Shown in pieces: positions 34,722 through 43,363 of a stretch of DNA of 64,000 bases. Below the pieces are notes generated by a model. It saw nothing but the letters and a program-made list of their open reading frames with translations. It was not told where the DNA came from and ran no database searches. This DNA comes from Paraburkholderia sp. CNPSo 3274 (GTDB lineage Bacteria; Pseudomonadota; Gammaproteobacteria; Burkholderiales; Burkholderiaceae): NCBI RefSeq assembly GCF_024206475.1, contig NZ_JAMBPR010000035.1, forward strand, positions 26,258 to 90,257. Direction: 5' to 3'. The number at the start of each line of letters is the position of its first letter. Position 1 is the stretch's first letter. The position numbers and the translations under genes are program-made.

Positions 34722-36935
34722 GTGAATCACCCGTATGTGTCGCTATTTCGTGAACTCTGCGCACGCTGGGTGAGCCGTGCCCGCTCACTTGCCGCCACCG
34801 CCGGCGCGAAGGCACGCCGCCTTCTCCGCGCGGCGCTGCACGGCGTTCGCCACCCGACACGTCGCGGCATCGCACTGGCGGTCGCTGCACCAACACTGTT
34901 TTCGCTGGCCTACACGCTGGCGCTTGTTCCGTTCACACCTCGCCTCGTTGATATCCGCAAGGCCCGGGTCGATCGTCCCGCGCTGATCCTTTCCGCCGAT
35001 GGCAATGTGCTCGCCGAGTTCAAACCGGTAAATCGCGAGTGGGTCACGCTCAACCGGATTTCGCCGCACGTGATGGACGCCCTGATTGCGACCGAGGATC
35101 ACCGGTTCTACGAGCATCACGGGATTGACCTCCAGCGCGTTGCGGCGGCCGCGCTCCATACGTTCACTGGCCGTCGTCAGGGTGGCTCCACCATTACCCA
35201 GCAGCTCGCGCGCAACCTGTATCCGGATGAAATCGGCCGCGCACCAACGTTGACGCGCAAGCTCAAGGAAGCGATCACTGCGCTCAAGATCGAATCCGTG
35301 TACAGCAAGGACCAGATCCTGGAGACGTACCTGAACACGGTGCCCTTTCTGTACAACGCATACGGTGTGGAGATGGCCGCGCGTACGTACTTCGGCAAGC
35401 CAGCCGCGGATCTCGATGTCCTCGAGAGTGCGACGCTCGTTGGCATGCTCAAGGCGAACAGCGCCTACAACCCGGTGCTCAATCCCGAGCGCGCGCTGGA
35501 GCGCCGCAACACGGTGCTCGCGCAGATGGTGAAGTTCGGCAAGCTCAGCCCGCGCGCGTATGCCTGGCTGAAACGTCAGCCGATCGACGTCAATTTCGAG
35601 CCCCAGTCCGAGCAGGTTGGCGCGGCTCCCCACTTCGCCGCCCAGTTGCGAAGGTGGCTGACTGCATGGGCGGATCGCAACGGCTACAACATCTATTCCG
35701 ACGGGCTCGTCGTGCGAACGACCATCGATTCCCGGCTTCAGGCAATGGCAGCACAGGCCGTTGCCTGGCAGACCAGCCAGCTGCAGTCGATCGCCAATGG
35801 CGCATGGAACGAGCGTACGGGTTGCTGGCCGGGTAACGCGCTGTTCCAGTCGTTCATCAGGCAGACGGCGGAGTACCGCACAGCGCGCGACACGGGCCTG
35901 CAGGATCAGACCGCCATCAGGAAGCTTGCGACGGACGCTTCGCTTGTTGATGGCCTTTGTCATGGCAAGAGACAGGTCCAGGCCGGATTCGTGGCCATGG
36001 ATCCGCGCAACGGGGACATCAAGGCCTGGGTCGGCAGCCGCGATTTTCACGACGAACCTTTTGATCACGTGCAGCAGGCACGACGGCAGCCCGGTTCCAC
36101 GTTCAAGGCCTTCGTCTATGGCGCCGCCTTCGCGGATGGCGCACAGCCGGGTGACACGATCGTCGATCGCAACGTCGCGATCCCGTTGAAAGGCACTGCG
36201 GCATGGACGCCGACCGATCCCGAGCCGCCGACCGGCCGCCCGATGTCGCTGCGTGACGCCCTTGCGTTTTCACGTAACCGCGTGACTGCGCAGCTCATGC
36301 AGCGTGAGGGGCCTGCCAAGGTCGCCGCACTCGCGCGTGCGATGGGCGTGCGCGAGAGCCCACTGGATCCGGTGCCGTCGCTCGCGCTGGGCACGAGCCC
36401 GGTCACGCTCAGGGAGATGGTCTCGGCGTACGGCACGATCGCCAACCGGGGTGCCTATGTCGAGCCGCGCATGGTGACACGCATCGAGGATCGCAACGGC
36501 AACGTGCTCGCCGACTTCCCGGCCGCGCAGCCGGAGCAGGCACTTCCGGCCGCGGCCGCACTGAAGCTGGTCGACGTGATGCGCGACGTCGTTAATCGCG
36601 GCACCGGTAGCGACATCCGAACCCGTTTCGGGATTTACGTCGACGTGGCTGGTAAGACGGGAACAACGCAGGCCGGCACGGATAGCTGGTTCATCCTGAT
36701 CCACCCCCAACTGGTTGCAGGCGCATGGGTGGGATTCGACGACGCACGCGTGACGTTACGCAACGACTATTGGGGCGAAGGTGCGCACAGCGCGTTGCCG
36801 GTGGTGGGTGCTTTCTATGACATGGCGCTGCGCGCACGAGTCATCGATGCGCACGCCCAGCTTGCGCCAGCGACCAATCCGTCGCACTCAGGCCATGCGC
36901 GAGCGCATCATCATTTTCTCTTCTGGAAATTCTGA
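34722..36935 (+). CDS. Class A penicillin-binding protein (PBP1A family)
   Basis: This is a bifunctional cell-wall enzyme of 737 residues. After a membrane anchor (IALAVAAPTLFSLAYTLALV, about residues 47-66) comes the glycosyltransferase domain with EDHRFYEHHGID near 126 and GGSTITQQLARN near 154. The transpeptidase domain follows with STFK (in RRQPGSTFKAFVYG near 456), SRN (in FSRNRVTAQ near 520) and KTGTT near 644. The start is uncertain: the GTG at 34722 gives a normal cytoplasmic tail, while an ATG at 34671 or a TTG at 34659 would lengthen it, and none has a good ribosome binding site. It appears unrelated to the flanking sulfonate genes. Confidence 0.88.
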   Translation: MNHPYVSLFRELCARWVSRARSLAATAGAKARRLLRAALHGVRHPTRRGIALAVAAPTLFSLAYTLALVPFTPRLVDIRKARVDRPALILSADGNVLAEFKPVNREWVTLNRISPHVMDALIATEDHRFYEHHGIDLQRVAAAALHTFTGRRQGGSTITQQLARNLYPDEIGRAPTLTRKLKEAITALKIESVYSKDQILETYLNTVPFLYNAYGVEMAARTYFGKPAADLDVLESATLVGMLKANSAYNPVLNPERALERRNTVLAQMVKFGKLSPRAYAWLKRQPIDVNFEPQSEQVGAAPHFAAQLRRWLTAWADRNGYNIYSDGLVVRTTIDSRLQAMAAQAVAWQTSQLQSIANGAWNERTGCWPGNALFQSFIRQTAEYRTARDTGLQDQTAIRKLATDASLVDGLCHGKRQVQAGFVAMDPRNGDIKAWVGSRDFHDEPFDHVQQARRQPGSTFKAFVYGAAFADGAQPGDTIVDRNVAIPLKGTAAWTPTDPEPPTGRPMSLRDALAFSRNRVTAQLMQREGPAKVAALARAMGVRESPLDPVPSLALGTSPVTLREMVSAYGTIANRGAYVEPRMVTRIEDRNGNVLADFPAAQPEQALPAAAALKLVDVMRDVVNRGTGSDIRTRFGIYVDVAGKTGTTQAGTDSWFILIHPQLVAGAWVGFDDARVTLRNDYWGEGAHSALPVVGAFYDMALRARVIDAHAQLAPATNPSHSGHARAHHHFLFWKF

Positions 36936-37168
36936 GGCTCTTGCATCGCGGCAGCTTTCGCACCGGTGAGGGCGACCGGCACTTCTTCTACCGGCACAGG
37001 CTCGACCAGATGACGGGCGAATCCCGCCTGACGCGTGCGCTCCAGATCCTCGGGCTGGCCATAACCGGTAAGCGCCGCCAGTACGGGGGCAACGGGTGCC
37101 AGTTCCGCAAAGCGCCGTGCAAGGTCGCACCGGAAGTCCGCCAGACTTGTTCCAGACCAATGGCGTCA

Positions 37169-37582
37169 CTATCCCTGCGGCATGACGACCTTCACGGACG
37201 CGGTGCTGCCGATTTGAAGAAGGCGCTCCCTCACCGCGTCTTCCCCTGCCATAACGACAACACCATAGACTTGACGCGGCGCTCCGTTACCACCGGCCGT
37301 CTGTTGGAGCGCCCCATTATCCGGGACAGAGCCAAATACAGCCTGGACTTTGAATCCGAGTGCAGTCAGGCTTTGCTTCTGCCCGGGACGATACGCATTG
37401 ACTGAATTGGCCGACACTTTCATCGGTCGTGGATCTATTTCCTTTTTGGCAAGTAGCTGTTGGATGAATTCGTGCGACCCAGCATGGCAATCCAGGCTTG
37501 CGCCGATCTCACGCGCGTAGATCGCATTCGAGGCGAGGGCCGTACCAACAACGGCGCGCCGCATCAAATGAGAGAGTTTCAC
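37169..37582 (-). CDS. Small secreted protein of unknown function
   Basis: This 137-residue protein has a probable signal peptide (VKLSHLMRRAVVGTALASNA, cleavage near IYA-RE). A GTG at 37582 is taken as the start because AAAGGA stands ten bases before it; an ATG nine bases upstream lies too close to that box. The mature part contains a single pair of nearby features, SLDCHAGSHEFIQQLLAKK and GFKVQAVFGSVPDNGALQQT, and ends VKVVMPQG. I do not recognise the family. It is flanked by the PBP gene and a reductase remnant, neither of which explains it. Confidence 0.55.
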   Translation of the reverse strand: MKLSHLMRRAVVGTALASNAIYAREIGASLDCHAGSHEFIQQLLAKKEIDPRPMKVSANSVNAYRPGQKQSLTALGFKVQAVFGSVPDNGALQQTAGGNGAPRQVYGVVVMAGEDAVRERLLQIGSTASVKVVMPQG

Positions 37583-37718
37583 GGCAACCATATCCTTTGG
37601 CGCTTCAGCAGCGCAGAACTCGCACCACTGTATGAAGTTGCTCGCCGTTTGCCGGGCAACGGCCGGCCGAAGCCAACGTCGATCTGGCCGGCCCGATCGT
37701 GGCCGGCCGTATTGAAGC

Positions 37719-37865
37719 TCAATTCGGTGCTTCTGCGGGGCCGAAGGACTCGTATCGGCTTCTATCATCGGGGACGCCCAGTTCGCGCAGTGACCGTTTG
37801 ATGAAAGCCATGAACGGCTTCGGACCCAGGAAGTAGGCGTCGAATGTGTGGTCGATGGAGAGACG
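37719..37865 (-). pseudogene. C-terminal remnant of a flavohaemoglobin-type NAD(P)H reductase domain
   Basis: Read on the minus strand from 37865, the frame gives RLSIDHTFDAYFLGPKPFMA and then IKRSLRELGVPDDRSRYESFGPAE, ending in TGA at 37719. This matches the last 45-50 residues of ferredoxin reductase-like NAD-binding domains, where YxCGPxPFM and a FFGPA ending are conserved. No matching upstream part is present; the sequence above 37865 contains stop codons in this frame. It is a degraded 3' end, left between the secreted-protein gene and the crotonase gene. Confidence 0.6.
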
Positions 37866-37943
37866 TCACGTCCAATATGAACGTAACGCCGTCGGGTTCA
37901 TGACTGTGGCGTGCAAGCATGCAGGCGCTGCGGCGGACAAAGA

Positions 37944-38732
37944 CTATTTGGCCGCCGGTTGCTTTGGGATCTTCGTGAAGTCGGGCGGACGTTTCTCGAG
38001 GAAAGCCGATAGCGCTTCCTTGGCCTCTGCTGAGCTAACCCGCACCATGAACTCCTGGTTCTCTGCGGTTACAGCCTCGTTGAGCGGGTCGATAGAAGCC
38101 TGCTTGATGAGCCGTTTGCTCGCCAGCAACGCGCCGCCCGGTTTTGCAGCGAGCTTCTGGGCCGTTGCCGTGGCCGTCGCGAGCAGATCGTCGTCGGGCA
38201 CCACACGAGTCGCTAGGCCCAGCTCGACCGCCCGCTGTGCTGTGAATGGCTCGCCCAGCAGGAACATTTCCGCTGCCCTCAGATGACCCACGCGCGCGGG
38301 TACCGAAAAGCTCGATCCGAATTCCGGCACCAGGCCAAGATTGATGAACGGCATCAGAAACTTTGCACTCTCGCCCGCGTAGACGAAATCGCAGTGGGTT
38401 AGCATCGTGGTGCCGCTGCCGACCGCCGCGCCCTGCACAGCCACGACGATCGGCTTGTCGAACGCGATGAGCGCCTCCATCAGGCGGCCCTGCGGAAAAT
38501 CGCCCGGCTTGGGCGGACGATCGAGAAAGTCCCCGATGTCGTTTCCCGCGCAGAACGACTGCCCGACGCCATGCCAGAGCACAACGCGGACTTCCTCATT
38601 TTCGGAGGCCTCGTTGAGGATATCCGCGAGGCGCGAGTACATGTCTCCCGTCATGGCGTTTTTCTTCTCGGGCCGATTGAGTGCGACACGCAGAATGCCG
38701 CCGTCGGTATGTTCGGTAGTGATGTCACTCAT
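37944..38732 (-). CDS. Enoyl-CoA hydratase/isomerase family protein (PaaG/Eci-like)
   Basis: This is a 262-residue crotonase-fold enzyme. The oxyanion-hole motifs are FCAGNDIGDFL near residue 63 and QGAAVGSGTTMLTHCDFVYA near 100. The two glutamates of classical hydratases are missing (GSGTT instead of GGGCE, and FINLGLVPE where PEV is usual), while the glutamate in GLVPEFGSS corresponds to the catalytic acid of enoyl-CoA isomerases. Isomerase activity is therefore more likely than hydration. The ATG at 38732 has TTGGAG upstream. It is the last gene of the CoA-thioester operon, 30 bases after the CoA-transferase gene. Confidence 0.85.
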   Translation of the reverse strand: MSDITTEHTDGGILRVALNRPEKKNAMTGDMYSRLADILNEASENEEVRVVLWHGVGQSFCAGNDIGDFLDRPPKPGDFPQGRLMEALIAFDKPIVVAVQGAAVGSGTTMLTHCDFVYAGESAKFLMPFINLGLVPEFGSSFSVPARVGHLRAAEMFLLGEPFTAQRAVELGLATRVVPDDDLLATATATAQKLAAKPGGALLASKRLIKQASIDPLNEAVTAENQEFMVRVSSAEAKEALSAFLEKRPPDFTKIPKQPAAK

Positions 38733-38762
38733 GGTTTGCTCCAAACTTTCGTCGCGCCCGTG

Positions 38763-39989
38763 TCAAGCTAATTGCGCCTTGACGCTCGGCACCGTGCCGG
38801 TCTCGCGCAGGTTGTCGATGTCCTTCGCATCGAATCCCAACTCGCGGAGGATCGCGTCGTTATGCTCACCAAGGTCGGGCGCACGACGCGCAGGCACTTT
38901 GGCAACGCCATGCACCTGAATCGGATTGCTGATCGTCGAGGTCAGCTTGCCGCCGGCACCTTCGAGCGGAACGATGACATCGTTTGCGTGCAACTGCGGA
39001 TCATCGATCACCTCCAGCGGTCCACGCACCGCGCCATACGTGACATGTGCGCCACTGAATACGTCGTGCCAGTGCGTCATCGGTTGCGCGTCGAAGACTT
39101 CGTCGAGAATGGCTGTGAGCTGTCGCATATTCGCCGTCAGCTTCGCGGGATCGGAAAACCGTTCATCGGTCAGCAGATCCGGGCGGCCAACCGCGTTCGC
39201 GACGGCGGCCACCTTGTCGGGTGTCACGACGAGAACGAACCAGGTGCCGTCCGCCGCGCGGTACACGTTGAGCGCTGCATTCGCGGGATGCTCGCGATTG
39301 TGAGGCGGAGCGAACTTCGCGCCGGCCAAAGCGGCCTGGATCGCAACGCTTGCCGACCAGACACCTGAGGCAAGGAGCGAAGTCGTGACATAAGATCCAA
39401 TGCCCGTGCACTCGCGGCGGTAGAGCGCGGTGACGATCGCCGCGTAGATTCCGAGCGCTGTTGCATTGTCGCCGCTTCCGGCCACCGGCCAGGTCGGCGG
39501 TGCGCCGGCATCGCGCGTCATCGAGAGCAGGCCGCTACGCGCCCAGAACGCCGTGATATCGAAGCCGGGCATTTCCGCATCCGGCCCGCTTTCGCCAAAG
39601 CCGGTGAGATCCGCATAGATCAGGCGCGGGTTCCAGCGCGCCACGTCGTCGTATTCGAGCTTGAGTTTTTTGCGCGCGGGGTGGGGCGTATTGACGATGA
39701 AGACATCCGCCCACGCGACAAGCTGCTGGAGGACCTGCTGGGCGCTCGGCGACTTCAGGTTTAGCGTCATGCTGCGCTTGTTGCGGTTGGCTAGATGCCA
39801 TTGATAGGGTTCATCCGCCGCTGGCTGTGGCGCGATCTTGTGCCCGTGTCTCCACGGGTCGCCGCCCGGCGGTTCGACTTTGATGACGTCGGCACCGAAG
39901 TCCGACAGGATGACGGCGGCGCCGGGCGCCGCGATGAAGCTGGAAAAGTCAACCACTTTGAGTCCAGCAAAAATGTTATCGCTTGCCAT
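38763..39989 (-). CDS. CaiB/BaiF (family III) CoA-transferase
   Basis: This 408-residue CoA-transferase of family III transfers CoA between acids, for instance in carnitine, oxalate or aromatic acid metabolism. The N-terminal FSSFIAAPGAAVILSDFGAD, followed by VIKVEPPGGDPWR, is typical; the catalytic aspartate lies in SGPDAEMPGFDITAFWARSG near residue 157-165. Start at 39989 with CAGGAGAG upstream. It lies between two crotonase genes, and the operon also holds a 3-hydroxyacyl-CoA dehydrogenase-like gene and an acyl-CoA dehydrogenase remnant, so it probably activates the acid that this pathway degrades. A carnitine/crotonobetaine-like substrate would fit but is not proven. Confidence 0.85.
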   Translation of the reverse strand: MASDNIFAGLKVVDFSSFIAAPGAAVILSDFGADVIKVEPPGGDPWRHGHKIAPQPAADEPYQWHLANRNKRSMTLNLKSPSAQQVLQQLVAWADVFIVNTPHPARKKLKLEYDDVARWNPRLIYADLTGFGESGPDAEMPGFDITAFWARSGLLSMTRDAGAPPTWPVAGSGDNATALGIYAAIVTALYRRECTGIGSYVTTSLLASGVWSASVAIQAALAGAKFAPPHNREHPANAALNVYRAADGTWFVLVVTPDKVAAVANAVGRPDLLTDERFSDPAKLTANMRQLTAILDEVFDAQPMTHWHDVFSGAHVTYGAVRGPLEVIDDPQLHANDVIVPLEGAGGKLTSTISNPIQVHGVAKVPARRAPDLGEHNDAILRELGFDAKDIDNLRETGTVPSVKAQLA

Positions 39990-40018
39990 TGAATCTCTCC
40001 TGAATCGCGGCCTTTGTT

Positions 40019-40870
40019 TCACCGCCCCAGAAACTGCGGGGTGCGTTTTTCAAGGAAGGCGGACGTGCCCTCCTTTTTATCCTCCGTCCCGGCGCACAGT
40101 CCGAAGTAGGAGGCTTCAAGGGCGAGGCCCTCGCTCTGGTCCGCGTCCAGTCCCTTGTTCACCGCTTCGAGCGATAGCTTCACGGCGACAGGGGCGTTCG
40201 AGGCGATCGTCCTCAGAATGGCTTCAGCACGTTCCATGAGAGCGGCCGGCGCAACGACTTCGTTGACGAGGCCGATGCGCCAGGCTTCCTGCGCGCTGAT
40301 CAGCTCCGCGGACAAAATGAGCTGGAGTGCGCGGCCCTTTCCGACGAGGCGCGGAAGCCGCTGCGTGCCGCCTCCGCCGGGCAGCAAGCCGAGCTTGACC
40401 TCGGGCTGACCGAGCTTCGCGTGCTCCACGGCAATGCGAAGGGTGCACGCCATGGCCGTTTCGCAGCCGCCGCCAAGTGCAAAGCCGTTGATCGCCGCTA
40501 CCACGGGTTTGCCAAGGTTCTCGATCAAGTCGAGCACGGCTTGCCCGAAGCGGCTCGACTGCTCCGCTTCGATCGCGCTCGCGTGCGCCAGCTCGCTGAT
40601 GTCGGCGCCGGCGATGAACGCCTTGTCGCCCGCGCCGGTGAGAATGACGCCGCGCACGGCAGCGTCCTCGCGCGCATCCTCGAAGGCCATTCGCAGATCC
40701 TTCCATGTCTGCGTGCTCAGGGCATTGAGCACTTTGGGCCGGTTCACGGTCACGTAAGCGAACGCGTCGCGCTTTTCGTACAGGACCGTTGCGAGCGTTG
40801 TGACTTCTGTCGGCGAGGTGTCAAGCACTGCTCCAGGTGATACTAAATTCGCCATGGTTGTTGATGGCAT
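40019..40870 (-). CDS. Enoyl-CoA hydratase
   Basis: This 283-residue crotonase-family enzyme has the complete hydratase signature: AFIAGADISELA near residue 85, GFALGGGCETAMACTLRIA near 128-146 with the first catalytic glutamate, and GQPEVKLGLLPGGGGTQRL near 153 with the second. Both acids are present, unlike in the companion enzyme at 37944. An N-terminal extension of about 25 residues precedes the core; ATG at 40870 with AAGGAAAG upstream is used, and a second ATG five codons later is possible. It is followed within 30 bases by the CoA-transferase gene. Confidence 0.88.
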   Translation of the reverse strand: MPSTTMANLVSPGAVLDTSPTEVTTLATVLYEKRDAFAYVTVNRPKVLNALSTQTWKDLRMAFEDAREDAAVRGVILTGAGDKAFIAGADISELAHASAIEAEQSSRFGQAVLDLIENLGKPVVAAINGFALGGGCETAMACTLRIAVEHAKLGQPEVKLGLLPGGGGTQRLPRLVGKGRALQLILSAELISAQEAWRIGLVNEVVAPAALMERAEAILRTIASNAPVAVKLSLEAVNKGLDADQSEGLALEASYFGLCAGTEDKKEGTSAFLEKRTPQFLGR

Positions 40871-40928
40871 GATTAGCTTTCCTTATCGATAGCGTGACGG
40901 CAAAAAGCTCGCCGTCACGCCTTCGGTC

Positions 40929-41069
40929 TTAAATGAACGCGCTGAACCCGGTGATCGCCTTTCCGACGATCAGGTTCTGCATCCAGGTCTCAGCGAAGTG
41001 ATAGAAGTCGCCGTTCGGCGGCGGCAGCTGCTTCGGGGTAGTCTTGTTTTCTGCGGCCGTAGTGGACAT
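40929..41069 (-). pseudogene. Acyl-CoA dehydrogenase gene reduced to its two ends by an in-frame deletion
   Basis: The frame from ATG 41069 to TAA 40931-40929 encodes only 46 residues. Its first part (KQLPPPNGDFYHFAETW) looks like the start of acyl-CoA dehydrogenases and its second part (MQNLIVGKAITGFSAFI) like their extreme C-terminus, where a VGKAITG-type motif is usual. All catalytic sequence between is gone, about 340 residues by family length, yet the frame is kept and the start retains a purine-rich box. It lies at the right place in an operon of CoA-thioester enzymes. An authentic small protein is unlikely but not excluded. Confidence 0.65.
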
Positions 41070-41168
41070 TTTGCGATTCCTGTTGCTCCGGCTTGAAAGC
41101 CCAGAGAAGACTTATTGAAGGGGCGACCGATCCCTCGATCGCGCCTGGGATTACGCGGCCGAATCCAG

Positions 41169-42128
41169 CTATTGATTGTGTTTCCGACTGCTAACATTCC
41201 GGCGCAGTTCAAGCAGACCGAGCAGAACTTCATCGCGCTCAGCCTCCAGCGACTCGACCGAACGCGACCCGGTCTCGGCGTGGACACTGTCGATGAGCTT
41301 CTTTTGCACGTCGGGGCTCAAAACTGGCGCGCCGAGGGTCTTCCACCAGGCCGTCATCGGGCCGCTGAACTGCTGGAAGAAGTGCTCGATGCCGCCTGGG
41401 CCGCCGCCGAGGTGGTTGAGCATCATGTTGCCCATTACGCCCCAGCGCAGACCCGGTCCCCACGAGAGGGCCGTGTCCACATCGGCGGCGCTCACCACGC
41501 CCTCGGCAACGAGGTAGTACACCTCGCGCGCCAATGCGGCCTGAAGCCGGTTTGCTACGTGACCGGGCATCTCCTTGTTGACCCGCACCGTGCGCTGCCC
41601 GATCGACGTATAAAAATCCGCCACGCGCTGGATGGTCGCTTCCGAGGTCTTTGCGCCGCCAACGATCTCGACTAGCGGGATCAAGTGGGGCGGGTTGAAC
41701 GGATGCGCGATGACGCAGCGCTCGGGATGTGTCGCGGCGCCTTTCTGGATTTCGCTCATGGTCAGTCCCGACGAGCTGGATGCAATGATTATGTCGGAAT
41801 GCAACAGCTCGTCGAGTTGCCCGTAGAGCTTTTGCTTGAAATCGATCCGCTCGGGTCCGTTTTCCTGTATCAGATCCGCGCCGACGAGTGCTTGCTCGAG
41901 CACGGGCGTGAACGTGAGGTTAGCGAGCGACGCTCCCGACGAGAGGCCCAATCTCGTGAGCGCCGGCCAGGCGGTCTCCACGAATTTTCTCAATGACGCT
42001 TCCGCGTTCGGTGCGATGTCGGTCGCCACGACATGCAACCCTTTGGCGAGAAACAACGCGGCCCAGCTCGCGCCGATCACGCCCGTGCCGATGATGGCGA
42101 CGCGGCGAATGGGCTTGGTGTCAGTCAT
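41169..42128 (-). CDS. 3-hydroxyacyl-CoA dehydrogenase-family protein (carnitine dehydrogenase-like)
   Basis: This is a 319-residue NAD-dependent enzyme. The Rossmann motif IGTGVIGASWAALFLAKG is at residues 13-30, followed by ASSSSGLTMSEI near 116, AHPFNPPHLIPLVEIVGG with the catalytic histidine near 140, and NRLQAALAREVYYLVAEG near 188. The short single-domain length and the lambda-crystallin-like C-terminal region (GPGLRWGVMG, then GGGPGGIEHF) fit L-carnitine 3-dehydrogenase and gulonate dehydrogenase better than fatty acid beta-oxidation enzymes. It lies in the CoA operon between the YWTD protein gene and the acyl-CoA dehydrogenase remnant. Confidence 0.82.
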   Translation of the reverse strand: MTDTKPIRRVAIIGTGVIGASWAALFLAKGLHVVATDIAPNAEASLRKFVETAWPALTRLGLSSGASLANLTFTPVLEQALVGADLIQENGPERIDFKQKLYGQLDELLHSDIIIASSSSGLTMSEIQKGAATHPERCVIAHPFNPPHLIPLVEIVGGAKTSEATIQRVADFYTSIGQRTVRVNKEMPGHVANRLQAALAREVYYLVAEGVVSAADVDTALSWGPGLRWGVMGNMMLNHLGGGPGGIEHFFQQFSGPMTAWWKTLGAPVLSPDVQKKLIDSVHAETGSRSVESLEAERDEVLLGLLELRRNVSSRKHNQ

Positions 42129-42149
42129 GTGATTTCTCCAATGTACGGG

Positions 42150-43067
42150 TCAGACTTCGGCGTAGGCAACCCCGGTGAGATTGCCTTGGGCATAGAGGAA
42201 GTTGCGCAGATTGCTTCCGTCGAGCTGTGCGGAATAGACCGAGCCACCCAGATCCGTGACGAACATTCGGTTACCGGCAACGTCGAGCGTGATGCCGATG
42301 CCTTCCAGCAGGTGGGTGATCACGATCTCGGGCGTTGCCGCTGCGTCGACCGGGGCGCGATTGACCGTGTTGCCGCGCGGGGGATCACCGCGGTCCGTCC
42401 AATACAGGACGCGGTTCGCGCGATCGAACTCGAGGTCGATCGGTTCCGGCAGATGGTCGAAGAGCACTTCGATGTCGGAGCGGGTGGCCGGATCTTCGCC
42501 ATTCGGCATCTCCAGGTTCGCGCGGAAAATACGGCCCTGGTCGCCGTTGTCCGGGCCCTTTTGCGTCCAGTACAGCTTCCCTGCCTTGCGATCGACGGCG
42601 ACGCCGACGCACCATTTGTTTTGGTCGTGCCGGTCGTTGTCGCTTCGCCCTGACTCGACCAGCGTTTCGACTTGAGAGCCGTCGCAGTTGACGCGCATCA
42701 CGCGCATGCCTTCGCGGTCGCACCAATAGAGCTTGCCGCCGTCCTTGTCGAACTGAAGCTGCTTGGGTGTGTGCGTGACGCCTTGCGGGACGATGACGAC
42801 GCGGTTGTTGCCGTCGAGGTCGGCGCGCTCGATCGAGCCGTCGTTGGCGCTCAGGGAACCGCCCATGTTGGTCCAGTAGATATGACCGGCGTCCGCATCC
42901 ACTGCGATGCCGTCGGGGAGGCGGCAGTCCGTGACGATCGTCTTGCGATCAGAGCCGTCCGGATTCATCGAGTGAATGGAGTTGCTGCTCAATTCAAGGA
43001 AAAATAAACGTCCCGAGGCAATCGTTCCCTGAGAAACGTTGTCTGAGAGGGTGCGAGTCGTAGTCAT
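42150..43067 (-). CDS. YWTD-repeat beta-propeller protein
   Basis: This 305-residue protein has six recognisable propeller blades with the LDL-receptor-type YWT/YWC signature: HIYWTNMGG near residue 62, KLYWCDREG near 111, KLYWTQKGP near 162 and VLYWTDRGD near 220, plus variant blades at the ends. No signal peptide is visible, so it is probably cytoplasmic. Related bacterial proteins resemble SMP-30/gluconolactonase lactonases and occur in catabolic operons, but no metal-binding signature is clear here, so I assign no reaction. It is the first gene of the CoA-thioester operon and is divergent from the NDH-2 gene. Confidence 0.75.
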   Translation of the reverse strand: MTTTRTLSDNVSQGTIASGRLFFLELSSNSIHSMNPDGSDRKTIVTDCRLPDGIAVDADAGHIYWTNMGGSLSANDGSIERADLDGNNRVVIVPQGVTHTPKQLQFDKDGGKLYWCDREGMRVMRVNCDGSQVETLVESGRSDNDRHDQNKWCVGVAVDRKAGKLYWTQKGPDNGDQGRIFRANLEMPNGEDPATRSDIEVLFDHLPEPIDLEFDRANRVLYWTDRGDPPRGNTVNRAPVDAAATPEIVITHLLEGIGITLDVAGNRMFVTDLGGSVYSAQLDGSNLRNFLYAQGNLTGVAYAEV

Positions 43068-43151
43068 TTGGCATCCTTAACAGGTTTGAGCGATGTCGAT
43101 TTCGGAAGACCCTGCTCATGGACACCAACTTTATGAGTCGTCGGCGTGCGA

Positions 43152-43254
43152 CTCAATTGCACGATGGTGTAACGACACCTTCGTGCAGGTGGGAAGGCTG
43201 GTCGTTCAACCCTGCACCCAAGGTGTAATTGCAGCTGTTTGCGGCATACCCTAA
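43152..43254 (+). promoter_or_regulatory. Regulatory module A upstream of NDH-2
   Basis: The module starts with a 23-base box (43152-43174) that holds the inverted repeat TTGCAC-GATG-GTGTAA, continues with CCCAAGGTGTAATTGCAGCT (GTGTAATTGC at 43223-43232) and ends with CCCTAA at 43249. TTGCAG (43229-43234) and TAAGTT (43252-43257), 17 bases apart, could be the -35 and -10 elements. The same parts recur at the same distances (71 and 26 bases) upstream of the LRAT gene at 47667. It reads toward the NDH-2 gene, whose ATG is 110 bases further on. Function is inferred from conservation within the window. Confidence 0.65.
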
Positions 43255-43363
43255 GTTGCGAAAGTACCGATGGGTCTCATCGGAGCGGGCGTTGTTGCCC
43301 AACCTGAGCATTGCCATCGGCGAAGAGTATTGGAAATCGTCTTTCATTCATTGAGTGCTTGCC

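Noticed and set aside
43223..43260. Sigma-54 promoter in the NDH-2 upstream module
   Set aside because: The spacing between GG and GC pairs does not fit the -24/-12 rule in either copy of the module; a sigma-70-type reading fits better.
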